Both the position numbers and the translations under genes were made by a program. From assembly GCF_020091585.1 (NCBI RefSeq), contig NZ_CP083582.1, positions 2,108,001 to 2,172,000 on the forward strand: a DNA stretch of 64,000 bases, given 5' to 3'. The notes under the pieces are model-generated. The model was not told the DNA's origin. It searched no databases and saw only the letters and a program-made list of their open reading frames with translations. The stretch comes from Kovacikia minuta CCNUW1. Lineage in GTDB: Bacteria > Cyanobacteriota > Cyanobacteriia > Leptolyngbyales > Leptolyngbyaceae. Position 1 is the stretch's first letter; every line of letters starts with the position of its first letter. Shown here in pieces: positions 54,405-63,626 of this stretch.

Positions 54405-54406
54405 AG

Positions 54407-54482
54407 CAGGTGGTAGGTGGTAGGTGGTAGGTGGTAGGAAGGATGAAGGATGAAGGATGAAGGATGAAGGATGAAGGATAAA
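54407..54482. repeat. Tandem heptamers GGTGGTA and GGATGAA
   Basis: About four GGTGGTA units are followed by five GGATGAA units directly after the phosphatase stop codon. The same two heptamers recur at 59277-59330 after the prolyl oligopeptidase gene. Confidence 0.75.
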
Positions 54483-54508
54483 AATAATCTCATCACCCCG
54501 TCACCCCG

Positions 54509-56224
54509 TCACCCCCTCAAAAAGGGGGGATGCAAAATCGCTCGTAACAATAGCCACGCCGTTCGCAACTCGCTGGGGGAAGGCTGCGGTTGCCACTGAC
54601 CTGGCTGGCAGAATACCCATTCAACCAGTTGGCGGTACTGTTGGGAACTGAGTGGTTCAAAGGTAAGTTGGATTGTTCCAGAGTGGGAATGGGGGAGACT
54701 TTGGTTTTTGGTTTGCGGCTGTTGGCTTCTGAAACTGCGAAATCGAGGTAACTTCAGCAACCGATCCGGCTTGCCACCCCAGCCAGTCAGGGTGTTGGGG
54801 GGGGGCCTTATTTTTGCCTGAAGCAGCAGGTTTTGATCGGGAATATGTAGCGTAACAGTGGTGTCCTGGTTTCGCAGGATTTGTAAATCCTGTTCAGAAA
54901 GAAGTATTTCAACCCCAACTTCTGAGATCTGAGTGGTGGTTGCGTGAATGAACCGATCGCCAGTTTGGATCTCAACCGATCGCCGTTGTTCCAGCCACTC
55001 GTAGGATTCTAGCTTGGGAATATCAACAAAACAGAGGATCGCAAGTCCCAAGACGAGTAGATTATAAATACCCCAAACCAGACCCAGCCTGAGGTATTCG
55101 GCAGTTTCGGGATTAGCACCCTGCCCAACCTGCATGACCAGGCTGTAGGTCTGCCAGATGAGACTGGCAGTATTCAAAATCAGGAGCACGATCAGGGGCA
55201 TTGCCAACTGCCAGCGGAAAACCATGCTTTTGTGAATGGTTCCCTTGGGAGTGACCCGGAATCCTTTGGAAAAAGGACTAACCAGGGTTTGAAAAACAGT
55301 CATTGAAACCGGAAAGCAATTCATCACCGAATATACATCTGCAATCAAAGCAGGACTGGCACGGTGGTTTAACCAGGAAAAGGTGGAAAGCTGAATTAAA
55401 TAGAGCGGCAGGAAGAAGTAGGTCCAATCCTGAATCGTGGTGGAAATGGGCACAATTCCCAGGAAGGTAACCGCGATCGGCAGAATCAGAAATCCTAACC
55501 GGGCAGGGCTATTGAACCATTGAAAAATCCCTTCTATATAGGCAATCCGCTGGCGCAGATTAAATCCTGGAACGGTGATGGGGTTGTCCTTCAGGAAAAA
55601 TGCCTGCATGCTTCCCCGCGTCCACCGTTGGCGTTGAATTACCTGAGAGGGCATATCTTCTGGGACTAACCCCGCACTCAGGTTCTCATTCAGATAAATG
55701 ACCTGGTACCCACTTGTGGCGATCCGAATTCCGGTATAGAGATCTTCGGATACGCTCTGGGTTGCAAAACCACCCACTTTTTGGAGCGCGCTGCGACGCA
55801 TCACAAAGGAACTGCCATAGCACAGGGAACTATTTGCCCCATCGCGAATCGGGAGGTAGTGACGCCCAAAGGCTTCATTTTCGTGGGGTATTTCCTTTTC
55901 TAACCCTAGGTTGCGGGCAAAGGAGTCGGCATTGTAAAAGCACTGGTGGGTTTGAACGATACCAATGGTTTCATTTTGGAAGAAGCCCACAGTCCGGGTC
56001 AGAAAGTTGCGGGTGGGCACGAAGTCCGCATCAAAAACGGTAAGCAGTTCACCATTCGTTTTGCCGATCGCATAGTTCAGGTTGCCTGCTTTGGCATGAC
56101 GATTAACAGGGCGGGCAATATAGTTGCACCCCAGTTCTGCTGCTAATGCCCGGATTTCCGCCCCGTTTTCCATCATCCAGAAGATAAATTGTCTTGTGGG
56201 GATAGTCCATTGCCTGACAGCCAA
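54509..56224 (-). CDS. Cellulose synthase-like glycosyltransferase, main part (frameshifted)
   Basis: This 571-residue frame holds the catalytic core and C-terminal half of a BcsA-like family 2 glycosyltransferase. It has Ala-Lys-Ala-Gly-Asn-Leu-Asn-Tyr-Ala, Phe-Asp-Ala-Asp-Phe-Val-Pro (DxD), Val-Ser-Glu-Asp (catalytic acid) and Gln-Arg-Gln-Arg-Trp (QxxRW). Several membrane spans and a PilZ-like beta domain follow (about 420-540; Arg-Arg-Ser-Val-Glu-Ile), which in relatives binds c-di-GMP. The first 20 or so residues are out of frame. Joined to 56103-56828 by removing one C from the run at 56161-56164 it makes 2319 bases, 772 residues, normal for the family. The enzyme would build a beta-linked exopolysaccharide. 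Confidence 0.8.
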   Translation of the reverse strand: MAVRQWTIPTRQFIFWMMENGAEIRALAAELGCNYIARPVNRHAKAGNLNYAIGKTNGELLTVFDADFVPTRNFLTRTVGFFQNETIGIVQTHQCFYNADSFARNLGLEKEIPHENEAFGRHYLPIRDGANSSLCYGSSFVMRRSALQKVGGFATQSVSEDLYTGIRIATSGYQVIYLNENLSAGLVPEDMPSQVIQRQRWTRGSMQAFFLKDNPITVPGFNLRQRIAYIEGIFQWFNSPARLGFLILPIAVTFLGIVPISTTIQDWTYFFLPLYLIQLSTFSWLNHRASPALIADVYSVMNCFPVSMTVFQTLVSPFSKGFRVTPKGTIHKSMVFRWQLAMPLIVLLILNTASLIWQTYSLVMQVGQGANPETAEYLRLGLVWGIYNLLVLGLAILCFVDIPKLESYEWLEQRRSVEIQTGDRFIHATTTQISEVGVEILLSEQDLQILRNQDTTVTLHIPDQNLLLQAKIRPPPNTLTGWGGKPDRLLKLPRFRSFRSQQPQTKNQSLPHSHSGTIQLTFEPLSSQQYRQLVEWVFCQPGQWQPQPSPSELRTAWLLLRAILHPPFLRG

Positions 56225-56828
56225 TGATGGTGCGGCGTAAAACGAAGGCAGGTTCGCTATGGGTCGGAATCAGAACATCGACTGAGGGCAAGAAGGCACC
56301 TGTCTCAACCGCGATCGCGTATCGGTTTGCTTCGTGTCGGCGATCGCGTTCGCGCAGGGTCAAAAATAATCGAGTTGCGGCGTTACTAACAACCAGTATT
56401 TCAATCAAAAACAGGCTAAGGCTGAAAAACCCATTCAACGGTGTAGACAGATTCAGGGTTGTGAGCGATCGCCACAGAACGTAGCGAGCAGTCAACACCA
56501 GCAAGACTGTAATCACTAAAATCCGCGACCAGTGTTTCGGTTGCGGAGAAATTCGAATGATTGCCTGGGTTCCTAAAACCAATCCCAAAGATAGAAGCCA
56601 GGCTGATTTTGAGTCCGGTGCCCGCAGACACTCTGCCATTTGGCGTTGAAATTCATTGAGCCAATTAAAAAACTGGCCCACGGCTTCTAAATGGAGCAAT
56701 CCGGCGATCGCGATGGCACTACCAAAAGCAATGAACCCAAGCACCCACAAAGTTATCCACTGGGACTGCTGCTTCGACTCACGCAGAAAAGGTTTGATAC
56801 GTTGAACTTGACCCTGTTTAGTAATCAC
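56103..56828 (-). CDS. Cellulose synthase-like glycosyltransferase, N-terminal part (frameshifted)
   Basis: This 241-residue frame starts at an ATG at 56828 and gives three or four N-terminal membrane spans. The first catalytic Asp region follows: Val-Asp-Val-Leu-Ile-Pro-Thr-His-Ser-Glu-Pro, then Ala-Met-Asp-Tyr-Pro, Leu-Leu-Asp-Asp-Gly-Lys-Arg. The frame fails right after Lys-Arg in a GGGG run (plus strand 56161-56164); the last 19 residues are out of frame. In the other frame Ala-Glu-Ile-Arg-Ala-Leu-Ala follows directly, as in BcsA proteins. Confidence 0.78.
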   Translation of the reverse strand: MITKQGQVQRIKPFLRESKQQSQWITLWVLGFIAFGSAIAIAGLLHLEAVGQFFNWLNEFQRQMAECLRAPDSKSAWLLSLGLVLGTQAIIRISPQPKHWSRILVITVLLVLTARYVLWRSLTTLNLSTPLNGFFSLSLFLIEILVVSNAATRLFLTLRERDRRHEANRYAIAVETGAFLPSVDVLIPTHSEPAFVLRRTIIGCQAMDYPHKTIYLLDDGKRGGNPGISSRTGVQLYCPPC

Positions 56829-57080
56829 GAGAACCTGCCACAGTGAAACATTGCGAAATGACTTTTCGACTTTTCATTGAAAAAAGTTAAGTTTTTCAAT
56901 GATATTTGAACACCGATCCGCTTAAAACTGATTCTCTCAATCGTTGCCGAAGCCTTGAAATGCCGCTATTCCATCCCACAATCTTTCATTCTGGACAAAA
57001 TGTGTCATCCTCCTTTAGTACGGTTATGTCAATTAGACCGATGCATGCGTTTTATTTCTTAACATTTTAGTTGACAGAGA

Positions 57081-59276
57081 TTGGTGAATTGGACTGCCCA
57101 TAGAAATCGATTTTTCCTGGCGATCGCCAGTGCATTACTGATACTCTTCTGCCACTATGGACAGTATTGTCTTAGGTCCAACGCCATGACTGTTGAACAA
57201 ACGCTTGTCTACCCCACGAGCCACCAGACGAACCAGGTTGACGATTACCACGGCAAAAAAGTTTCCGATCCCTACCGTTGGTTAGAGAATCCTGACTCGC
57301 CAGAAACAAAAGCATGGATCGAGGCAGAAAATCATTTGACATTTGGCTACCTGAGTCAAATCCCCGCTCGCGAAATGTTGCGAGAACGGCTGACTCAGCT
57401 CTGGAACTATGAGAAATACAGTATTCCCTTTAAGCAGGGCGATACCCCCCAACAGGCTGCTAGCCAGCGCTATTTCTATTTCAAGAATGATGGCTTGCAA
57501 AACCAAAGCGTTCTCTACACACTCAAATCTCTGGATGACGCACCCAGGGTGCTGCTAGACCCAAATGTCTTGTCTGCGGATGGCACCATTGCCCTCTCCG
57601 GTTTGGCCATCAGTGAAAATGGCAAGCTGATGGCCTATGGTTTGTCCACCTCCGGGTCAGACTGGCAGGAATGGAAAGTTCGGGATGTGGAAACCGGCGA
57701 TGATTTGGGTGATCGGGTTCAATGGGTAAAATTCTCCGGTGCCTCCTGGACGCATGACAGCAAAGGCTTTTTCTATTCCCGCTATGACGAACCCCAGGAG
57801 AAGTCCAAACTAGAAGATACCAACTATTATCAAAAACTCTTCTATCACCGCCTGGGTACTCCCCAATCGGAAGACATCCTGATTTACGAACGCCCCGATC
57901 AGAAGGACTGGGGGTTCAGTGGTGGCGTCACGGAAGATGGACGTTATCTGATTGTGTCGGTCTGGTTAGGTACCGATACCCGCAATCTGGTGTTCTATAA
58001 GGATTTGTCTGACCCGGATGCGCGTGTTATCGAGCTGATTAACACCTTCGAGGCAGAATATAGCTTTATCGATAATGAGGGCGATCGCTTCTGGTTTAGC
58101 ACCAATCTGGATGCCCCACGGGGACGGGTGATCGCGATCGACATCCACAAACCCGATCGGGAAAACTGGCAAGAAGTGCTTCCCCAAACCGACGAAACCC
58201 TGGAAGGAATCAGCGTCCTCAATCACCAGTTTGTCGCCACCTACCTCAAAGACGCCTATAACCAGGTGAGGATTTTTGACCTGGAGGGAAAATTTGTTCG
58301 AGCCGTAGAATTGCCTGGAATTGGTTCTGTTGGCGGATTTGGCGGCAAACGTTGGGATACCGAAACGTTTTACAGCTTCACCAGTTTCACCACACCTCCC
58401 ACCATTTACCGCTATGACCTGGCAACGGGCAAAAGTACCCTGTTCCGCCAGCCCCAGGTAGACTTCAATCCGGGTGATTACGAAACCCGTCAGGTTTTCT
58501 ACCACAGCAAGGATGGGACGCGTATTCCCATGTTTATAGTCCACAAAAAGGGATTGGCGCTGGATGGCAACAATCCCACCCTGCTGTATGGCTATGGCGG
58601 ATTCAATGTTTCATTGACGCCCAGTTTTTCGGTGAGTCTGCTGATTTGGATGGAACGGGGGGGCGTTTACGCGGTTCCCAGTTTGCGAGGGGGCGGAGAG
58701 TATGGTGAGGACTGGCACCAGGCAGGCATGAAGCTGAAAAAACAAAATGTGTTTGATGATTTTATTGCCGCTGCTGAGTGGTTGATTGCCAATAAATACA
58801 CCTCCTCCCCGAAGCTCGCTATTTCCGGCGGGAGTAACGGTGGATTACTGGTGGGTGCCTGTATGACCCAACGCCCAGAACTTTTTGGGGCAGCTTTACC
58901 AGCGGTCGGGGTGATGGATATGTTGCGGTTTCACAAGTTTACGATCGGTTGGGCGTGGACTGCGGAGTATGGTTCTCCTGATGATCCGGAGGAGTTCAAG
59001 GCGCTTTATGCCTATTCCCCTCTCCACAACCTGAAGCCCGGAACTGCCTATCCTGCGACCCTAATTACCACAGCAGACCATGACGATCGCGTTGTCCCTG
59101 CCCACAGCTTTAAGTTTGCTGTTGCCCTTCAGGCTGCCCACAAAGGTACTGCTCCTGTGTTGATCCGCATTGAAACGAAAGCGGGGCACGGTGCTGGAAA
59201 ACCCACGACAAAGCTGATTGAAGAAGCCAGCGATCGATGGGCGTTTCTGGTCAAAGTATTGGGGGTTGGGGAGTAG
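57081..59276 (+). CDS. Prolyl oligopeptidase (S9A)
   Basis: The 731-residue product cuts peptides after proline. An N-terminal hydrophobic segment (about 10-32) suggests a signal peptide or anchor if the TTG at 57081 is used. The ATG at 57186 would give a cytoplasmic form starting Met-Thr-Val-Glu-Gln, so the location is open. The propeller domain (about 110-440) begins after Asp-Pro-Tyr-Arg-Trp-Leu-Glu, a family mark. The hydrolase domain has Ser-Gly-Gly-Ser-Asn-Gly-Gly-Leu, Thr-Ala-Asp-His-Asp-Asp-Arg-Val and Ala-Gly-His-Gly-Ala-Gly-Lys as the triad. Length is full. It is the second S9 peptidase of the window. Confidence 0.9.
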   Translation: MVNWTAHRNRFFLAIASALLILFCHYGQYCLRSNAMTVEQTLVYPTSHQTNQVDDYHGKKVSDPYRWLENPDSPETKAWIEAENHLTFGYLSQIPAREMLRERLTQLWNYEKYSIPFKQGDTPQQAASQRYFYFKNDGLQNQSVLYTLKSLDDAPRVLLDPNVLSADGTIALSGLAISENGKLMAYGLSTSGSDWQEWKVRDVETGDDLGDRVQWVKFSGASWTHDSKGFFYSRYDEPQEKSKLEDTNYYQKLFYHRLGTPQSEDILIYERPDQKDWGFSGGVTEDGRYLIVSVWLGTDTRNLVFYKDLSDPDARVIELINTFEAEYSFIDNEGDRFWFSTNLDAPRGRVIAIDIHKPDRENWQEVLPQTDETLEGISVLNHQFVATYLKDAYNQVRIFDLEGKFVRAVELPGIGSVGGFGGKRWDTETFYSFTSFTTPPTIYRYDLATGKSTLFRQPQVDFNPGDYETRQVFYHSKDGTRIPMFIVHKKGLALDGNNPTLLYGYGGFNVSLTPSFSVSLLIWMERGGVYAVPSLRGGGEYGEDWHQAGMKLKKQNVFDDFIAAAEWLIANKYTSSPKLAISGGSNGGLLVGACMTQRPELFGAALPAVGVMDMLRFHKFTIGWAWTAEYGSPDDPEEFKALYAYSPLHNLKPGTAYPATLITTADHDDRVVPAHSFKFAVALQAAHKGTAPVLIRIETKAGHGAGKPTTKLIEEASDRWAFLVKVLGVGE

Positions 59277-59393
59277 GTGGTAGGTGGTAGGTGGTAGGTG
59301 TCAAGAAAGGATGAAGGATAAAGGATGAAGGGATAATATCTATCTCCTCACTCTTTACTCCACACCCCACACTCTACACCCCACACCCCTTTT
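59277..59393. repeat. Tandem heptamers after the prolyl oligopeptidase gene
   Basis: GGTGGTA units, then GGATGAAGGATAAA-type units, then CACCCCACAC units stand between the convergent prolyl oligopeptidase and C39-like genes. No terminator is seen. Confidence 0.6.
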
Positions 59394-60164
59394 CTACTTT
59401 TTAGAAAGGAAATGAACCCAAAAGCTTCCATCTGGAATGCAGAGGGTTTTGATCATGCGATAGGAATAATGGACGTACTTTCCACTCAGATCCGTTCGGT
59501 ATCCTGAGGATGTCCATTCTCCATAGGGATCGTGGACAATAAATCCGGTTGCATCAAACCCGGTGATAACCACAATATGCCCAAAGGTGGTGAAATAGCC
59601 GTGGATGACAATCGGTTTACCGTCTGCCAACCAGTTTTGCACCTGCTCGATCGTCGCATTAGACCTGAAATCATCCCGGCAACCGTATCCTTCAACAATA
59701 ATTGCCAAATCATGGGGATCATGCCGACTTAAGCCATTGTTTTCGGCGTACCTGTAGAGTTCATCCTCGAACTGTCCTGAAGTTGTTTTGCGTTTCGCAC
59801 CCAGAAACTCTAAACACATTGCCAGCGAAGTGACATTACAGGAACCCGTAGGATTCTCATCATTGTCTAACTGGGATTTATAGGGAATTGCCAGCTTAAT
59901 ACTTTTAGGCTTGGGCTTAGGAAAGACGATCGTTCCGTCTTTAATAATCTGAATATGCCCACCAAAGGTATACCAGGTATTGAAACCCTTGAATTTATCT
60001 TTTGCCAGTGCAATCTTAACGTGATCCCGCTCTATACTGTAGGATTGGACTTCAAGCTGTTTTCCAACTTCAACCAACTGTTTCTGCTCTTCGGGCAATT
60101 CTGAGGATTGGATGGGTTTTCTCTTGAAAGTGGTAGCGTTGAGGATTTTGAGAACTATTGCCAT
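59394..60164 (-). CDS. C39-like cysteine peptidase family protein
   Basis: The 256-residue product has an N-terminal beta-rich SH3-like part (about 1-90) with Lys-Ile-Leu-Asn-Ala-Thr-Thr-Phe and Trp-Tyr-Thr-Phe-Gly-Gly-His. A papain-fold C39-type domain follows: Gly-Ser-Cys-Asn-Val-Thr-Ser-Leu-Ala-Met (catalytic Cys near 108), Phe-Gly-His-Ile-Val-Val-Ile-Thr-Gly-Phe (His) and Val-His-Asp-Pro-Tyr-Gly (Asp). No signal peptide and no ABC transporter domain are present, so this is not a bacteriocin exporter. It may be a wall-acting or housekeeping peptidase or amidase. Confidence 0.8.
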   Translation of the reverse strand: MAIVLKILNATTFKRKPIQSSELPEEQKQLVEVGKQLEVQSYSIERDHVKIALAKDKFKGFNTWYTFGGHIQIIKDGTIVFPKPKPKSIKLAIPYKSQLDNDENPTGSCNVTSLAMCLEFLGAKRKTTSGQFEDELYRYAENNGLSRHDPHDLAIIVEGYGCRDDFRSNATIEQVQNWLADGKPIVIHGYFTTFGHIVVITGFDATGFIVHDPYGEWTSSGYRTDLSGKYVHYSYRMIKTLCIPDGSFWVHFLSKK

Positions 60165-60432
60165 AGTTGCACTCGTGATATCGATATTTTTGAGCAGAGC
60201 CAGATTTCGTTTTTATCATTCCCTGGCGTTGGAAAGAAACAACAAAAGGATTTCCTTACCATTGCCCACGTTTTACCTGGGCAAAAAAATTACTTTGCTA
60301 CCCTTCATTCTTTTGCCTCCCGCCTTTTGCCTTCAGCCTTCTACCTTCTTTGCACCAGGATGTGGTCATTTTAGCGAGAAAGGTTTGTAGAAAGGAAATT
60401 GTTCACCAATTGATACATGAAAATTTGGATTT

Positions 60433-62190
60433 ATGAATTCTACGATCGCCCAACTCCGAACCCGTTTTGAGGCAGCTTTGGGGGCTGCCTTTGGGGAAGA
60501 CTTCGCTGCCACTGATCCAATTCTGGTGCCTGCCAGTAACCCTAAATTTGGCGATTTTCAGTCGAATGTAGCGATGTCTTTGACCAAAAAGTTGGGCAAA
60601 GCTCCAAGGGCGATCGCAGAGCAAATTGTCCAGCAGTTGCAGGTCGAAGAAATTTGTGAACCGCCGACGATCGCAGGTCCCGGATTTATCAATCTGACCT
60701 TAAAGACTGCCTATCTAGAGGAACAGTTGCGCTCGATTGCTGCGGATGAAAGGTTAGGAGTCGCACCAATTAAACAACCGCAACGGGTGATTGTAGACTT
60801 TTCCGCCCCCAACACCGCAAAGGAAATGCATGTTGGGCATTTGCGATCGACCATTATTGGAGACAGCATTGCCCGCGTTCTGGAATTTCAGGGACAGGAT
60901 GTGCTGCGGTTAAACCACATCGGCGACTGGGGCACCCAGTTCGGAATGCTGATTACCTATTTGCAGACAGCTTTTCCCGATGCATTGATAACGGCGAATG
61001 CCTTGGCATTAGGGGATTTGACCACATTTTATAAGCAAGCCAAACAGCGATTTGACGAAGATGAGGCGTTTCGGGATGCTTCCCGGCTCGCTGTGGTGCG
61101 GCTGCAATCGGGCGATGAGGATGCCCTGAAAGCATGGCAATTGTTGTGCGAACAGTCCCGGATTGCCTATCAAGAAATTTATGACCTGTTAGACATTCAA
61201 CTGGTTGAGCGGGGAGAGTCTTTCTACAATCCTCTTTTACCAGGAGTTGTAGAAGATCTGGAAAAAGCAGGTTTGTTGGTGGAAGACCAGGGCGCTCAGT
61301 GCGTCTTCCTGGAAGGTTTTACCAATAAGGAAGGGGAACCGCTGCCGTTGATTGTCCAGAAGTCGGATGGTGGCTACAATTACGCGGCAACGGATCTAGC
61401 AGCGATCCGATATCGGATTCAGCAGGATCATGCCGATCGCATTATCTATGTCACCGATGCCGGACAGGCAAACCACTTTGCCCAGGTCTGGCAGGTGGCA
61501 AGACGGGCAGGTTGGATTCCTGACACCGTTGAACTTGTCCATGTGCCCTTCGGTTTTGTGCAAGGGGAAGATGGGAAGAAGTTCAAAACTCGCTCTGGCG
61601 AGACGGTACGTTTGAGAGATTTGCTAGATGAGGCGATCGCCCGCGCCCGTGCTGATCTGGAAGCTCGACTGAAAGAAGACAATCGCCAGGAAAGCGAAGA
61701 ATTTATTGCCAACGTTGCCAACGTGATCGGGATCAGCGCTGTTAAGTACGCAGACCTGAGCCAGAACCGCACCAGTAACTACATCTTTAGCTACGATCGG
61801 ATGCTGGCATTGCAGGGCAACACCGCTCCCTACATGCTATACGCCTATGTGCGGGTGCAGGGCATCAGCCGTAAAGGTCAGATTGACTTTAAGCGATTAG
61901 ATAGTGACGCCCAAATTCTGCTGAAAGAGGAAACTGAACTGGTTCTTGCAAAACACCTGCTGCAACTGGATGAAGTAATTGAACAGGTGGGGCAGGATCT
62001 CTTTCCTAATCGCCTCTGTCAATATTTGTTTGAACTGAGCCAGAAATACAACCAGTTCTACGATCGCCTCCCGATCTTGCAAGCCGCAGAACCCATCCGC
62101 ACCTCTCGCCTGGTACTCTGCGATCTCACTGCCAGAACCTTGAAACTAGGTTTATCTCTCCTGGGAATTCAGGTTTTAGAACGAATGTAA
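60433..62190 (+). CDS. argS: Arginyl-tRNA synthetase
   Basis: The 585-residue product is a full-length class I arginyl-tRNA synthetase. The N-terminal Add-1 domain (about 1-110) with Ser-Asn-Pro-Lys-Phe-Gly-Asp-Phe-Gln is followed by the HIGH-type motif His-Val-Gly-His-Leu-Arg-Ser-Thr (133-140). The core has [10 protein letters not shown], and the anticodon-binding C-terminus ends in Val-Leu-Glu-Arg-Met. [12 protein letters not shown] is typical. It charges tRNA-Arg in the cytoplasm. No operon partner is evident. Confidence 0.96.
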   Translation: MNSTIAQLRTRFEAALGAAFGEDFAATDPILVPASNPKFGDFQSNVAMSLTKKLGKAPRAIAEQIVQQLQVEEICEPPTIAGPGFINLTLKTAYLEEQLRSIAADERLGVAPIKQPQRVIVDFSAPNTAKEMHVGHLRSTIIGDSIARVLEFQGQDVLRLNHIGDWGTQFGMLITYLQTAFPDALITANALALGDLTTFYKQAKQRFDEDEAFRDASRLAVVRLQSGDEDALKAWQLLCEQSRIAYQEIYDLLDIQLVERGESFYNPLLPGVVEDLEKAGLLVEDQGAQCVFLEGFTNKEGEPLPLIVQKSDGGYNYAATDLAAIRYRIQQDHADRIIYVTDAGQANHFAQVWQVARRAGWIPDTVELVHVPFGFVQGEDGKKFKTRSGETVRLRDLLDEAIARARADLEARLKEDNRQESEEFIANVANVIGISAVKYADLSQNRTSNYIFSYDRMLALQGNTAPYMLYAYVRVQGISRKGQIDFKRLDSDAQILLKEETELVLAKHLLQLDEVIEQVGQDLFPNRLCQYLFELSQKYNQFYDRLPILQAAEPIRTSRLVLCDLTARTLKLGLSLLGIQVLERM

Positions 62191-62446
62191 TTCTGTTTAG
62201 AAGTGAAGAGGTGAGACTCAATTGGAAATAAGACCTGTATAGATGGATTGAGACAGCAAGCCAACGCCCACACAGGTGACGCTGCCACCAGCCCATCTTG
62301 CGCAAAAGCTGCGATCTCGCTTCCCAAATACCGACTCTAGCCAGAGCTATCCTGTATAAGGGTGCTCTTGAGCGACTGCGAATAACCTTCCACAATAAAG
62401 GCTTTCAATCAGCCCGCTCCAGGCGAATTGTTCTACTGCTGGCAAC
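62191..62446. other. Gap between argS and the toxin gene
   Basis: This 256-bp stretch contains an open minus-strand frame of basic, Trp-rich composition (62126-62395) that overlaps the end of argS. I take it as chance. No terminator is clear. Confidence 0.4.
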
Positions 62447-62710
62447 TCATGAGTAGAATCGCTCATAGTCATCATGGCTACCTATCCAAAACCACGTCAC
62501 CGTATTACCTTCAAAGACTCCAAGAGCACGATAGCTACGTGTTATACGGACTGACCAAATTCCTTCCTCGCTGTTAATGCACTTGAAATGTAACGACGGA
62601 TGAAATGGATTTTCTACCCAAAGCCGATACGCCTTCCGTGCTGCTTCTCTAATAGGATTGCTCAGTTGCCGATATTCAACCCAGAACGATGGCAGCGTTG
62701 CAGACTTCAT
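62447..62710 (-). CDS. RelE/HigB-type toxin of a toxin-antitoxin pair
   Basis: The 87-residue product has the compact alpha-beta plan of RelE/ParE superfamily toxins. A helix with Phe-Trp-Val-Glu-Tyr-Arg-Gln-Leu is followed by Ala-Tyr-Arg-Leu-Trp-Val-Glu-Asn-Pro, then Trp-Ser-Val-Arg-Ile-Thr-Arg-Ser-Tyr-Arg-Ala-Leu-Gly and Trp-Phe-Trp-Ile-Gly-Ser-His-Asp-Asp-Tyr-Glu. The last is the end typical of HigB-like mRNA interferases. Its ATG overlaps the stop of the antitoxin gene by four bases (62707-62710). Expected action is ribosome-linked mRNA cleavage when the antitoxin is lost. Confidence 0.82.
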   Translation of the reverse strand: MKSATLPSFWVEYRQLSNPIREAARKAYRLWVENPFHPSLHFKCINSEEGIWSVRITRSYRALGVFEGNTVTWFWIGSHDDYERFYS

Positions 62711-62937
62711 AACTGCTCATAATCCATCGGAACCGACTGTCCCGCTGCAATTTCTTGTTTAGCGCGTCGGGCGGCTGCAACTAGACTGTTCTGTGTCCCT
62801 TTAAAGGAGGAGTCCCATCGCGCTTCATCTTCCAAATCAGCAATAAATTCTCGAAGATGCTCTGCAACACGCTCTTGCAAACCATCAGGCAAAGATTCAA
62901 TCATCTTAACGATCGTTGAAATAGTGGGCGAAGACAT
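62707..62937 (-). CDS. Antitoxin partner of the RelE/HigB-type toxin
   Basis: The 76-residue product is acidic and helical, with an N-terminal helical region (Ile-Val-Lys-Met-Ile-Glu-Ser-Leu-Pro-Asp-Gly-Leu-Gln-Glu-Arg-Val) and Ala-Arg-Trp-Asp-Ser-Ser-Phe. Its C-terminus (Ala-Arg-Arg-Ala-Lys-Gln-Glu-Ile, then Pro-Met-Asp-Tyr) is of the type that wraps RelE-like toxins. AGGTAATTT precedes the ATG. The order antitoxin then toxin with a four-base overlap is standard; the antitoxin probably represses the pair. I do not see a classical HTH. Confidence 0.78.
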   Translation of the reverse strand: MSSPTISTIVKMIESLPDGLQERVAEHLREFIADLEDEARWDSSFKGTQNSLVAAARRAKQEIAAGQSVPMDYEQL

Positions 62938-62976
62938 AAATTACCTGAGAATAATTCAGTTAGAATTACCTTTATT

Positions 62977-63276
62977 TTATCGGTTAATCCCAGCCAGAGC
63001 GCTCTCACCTTTCGCTGGGTAGCAGCGATCGAGCTGCTGCTGCAATTCGGAGTTCGTGATCAGGATATTGCTCAACAAACGGATCGATTTCTCGTAGACG
63101 CTCTGGCAATGGTGGGTAATCCCCGCCGTAGCAATGGAATCGAAACCCCAACGCAACAGTTTCTGAACTTTTCTCCACTGCTCGTAGTCGCCACGTTTAG
63201 GGGCTTTGAATGCACGTTCCATCCGGTAGATCCTCAAACCGCACTCTGGACAAACGTGATCCTTTTCGTAGCTCAA
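62977..63276 (-). CDS. Small protein of unknown function with CxxC
   Basis: The 99-residue frame starts at TTG and opens with Val-Cys-Pro-Glu-Cys-Gly-Leu-Arg-Ile-Tyr, half of a zinc-ribbon-like site. Helical sequence follows with Arg-Gly-Asp-Tyr-Glu-Gln-Trp-Arg-Lys-Val-Gln-Lys-Leu-Leu-Arg-Trp-Gly-Phe and a His-His-Cys. It lies just upstream of the antitoxin gene on the same strand, 39 bases apart. It could be a third member of that unit or an unrelated small gene. A start at Met13 is possible but would lose the cysteines. Confidence 0.5.
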   Translation of the reverse strand: MSYEKDHVCPECGLRIYRMERAFKAPKRGDYEQWRKVQKLLRWGFDSIATAGITHHCQSVYEKSIRLLSNILITNSELQQQLDRCYPAKGESALAGINR

Positions 63277-63626
63277 CTTAAAACTTTTTTGACAGTTGAA
63301 TCAGGCATAAGCACCCAAATACGGATAAGAAAGTGCGGTGATTGAGAAACTGGTTTGATCTTTCGACTTCCGATATCTCGTCGAAGGTTCCAGCGAGGTT
63401 GTTTTAAGGAACTGGCTGCGCTATAGTGTTCCCACTGGGTAGCAGTTTATACCTGTTCCTTGGAACAACTCCCTCCAAGCTGAACGGTTGGGCGTGTAGC
63501 CTTATTTTAAGCGGTGACGGAAAATTTGTTTTTAGCAGTTTTATGCAAAATGTAACGATCGCTCCTCCCATTAATTGCATGAACATCAACGGGAGATTAC
63601 TTCAGTGGGCAGCCTTACTTTCTGGT
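63277..63626. other. Gene-free gap before mnmA
   Basis: This 350-bp stretch shows no supported gene. A plus-strand frame at 63426-63638 exists but overlaps the end of mnmA and has no protein-like features. Confidence 0.45.

Noticed and set aside
59394-60164. Bacteriocin maturation and export by the C39-like protein
   Set aside because: It has no membrane or ABC domain, and no double-glycine precursor is near; the Nif11 peptide is 14 kb away.
62126-62395. Minus-strand 89-residue frame after argS
   Set aside because: It overlaps the end of argS antisense and has a basic, Trp-rich composition without motifs.
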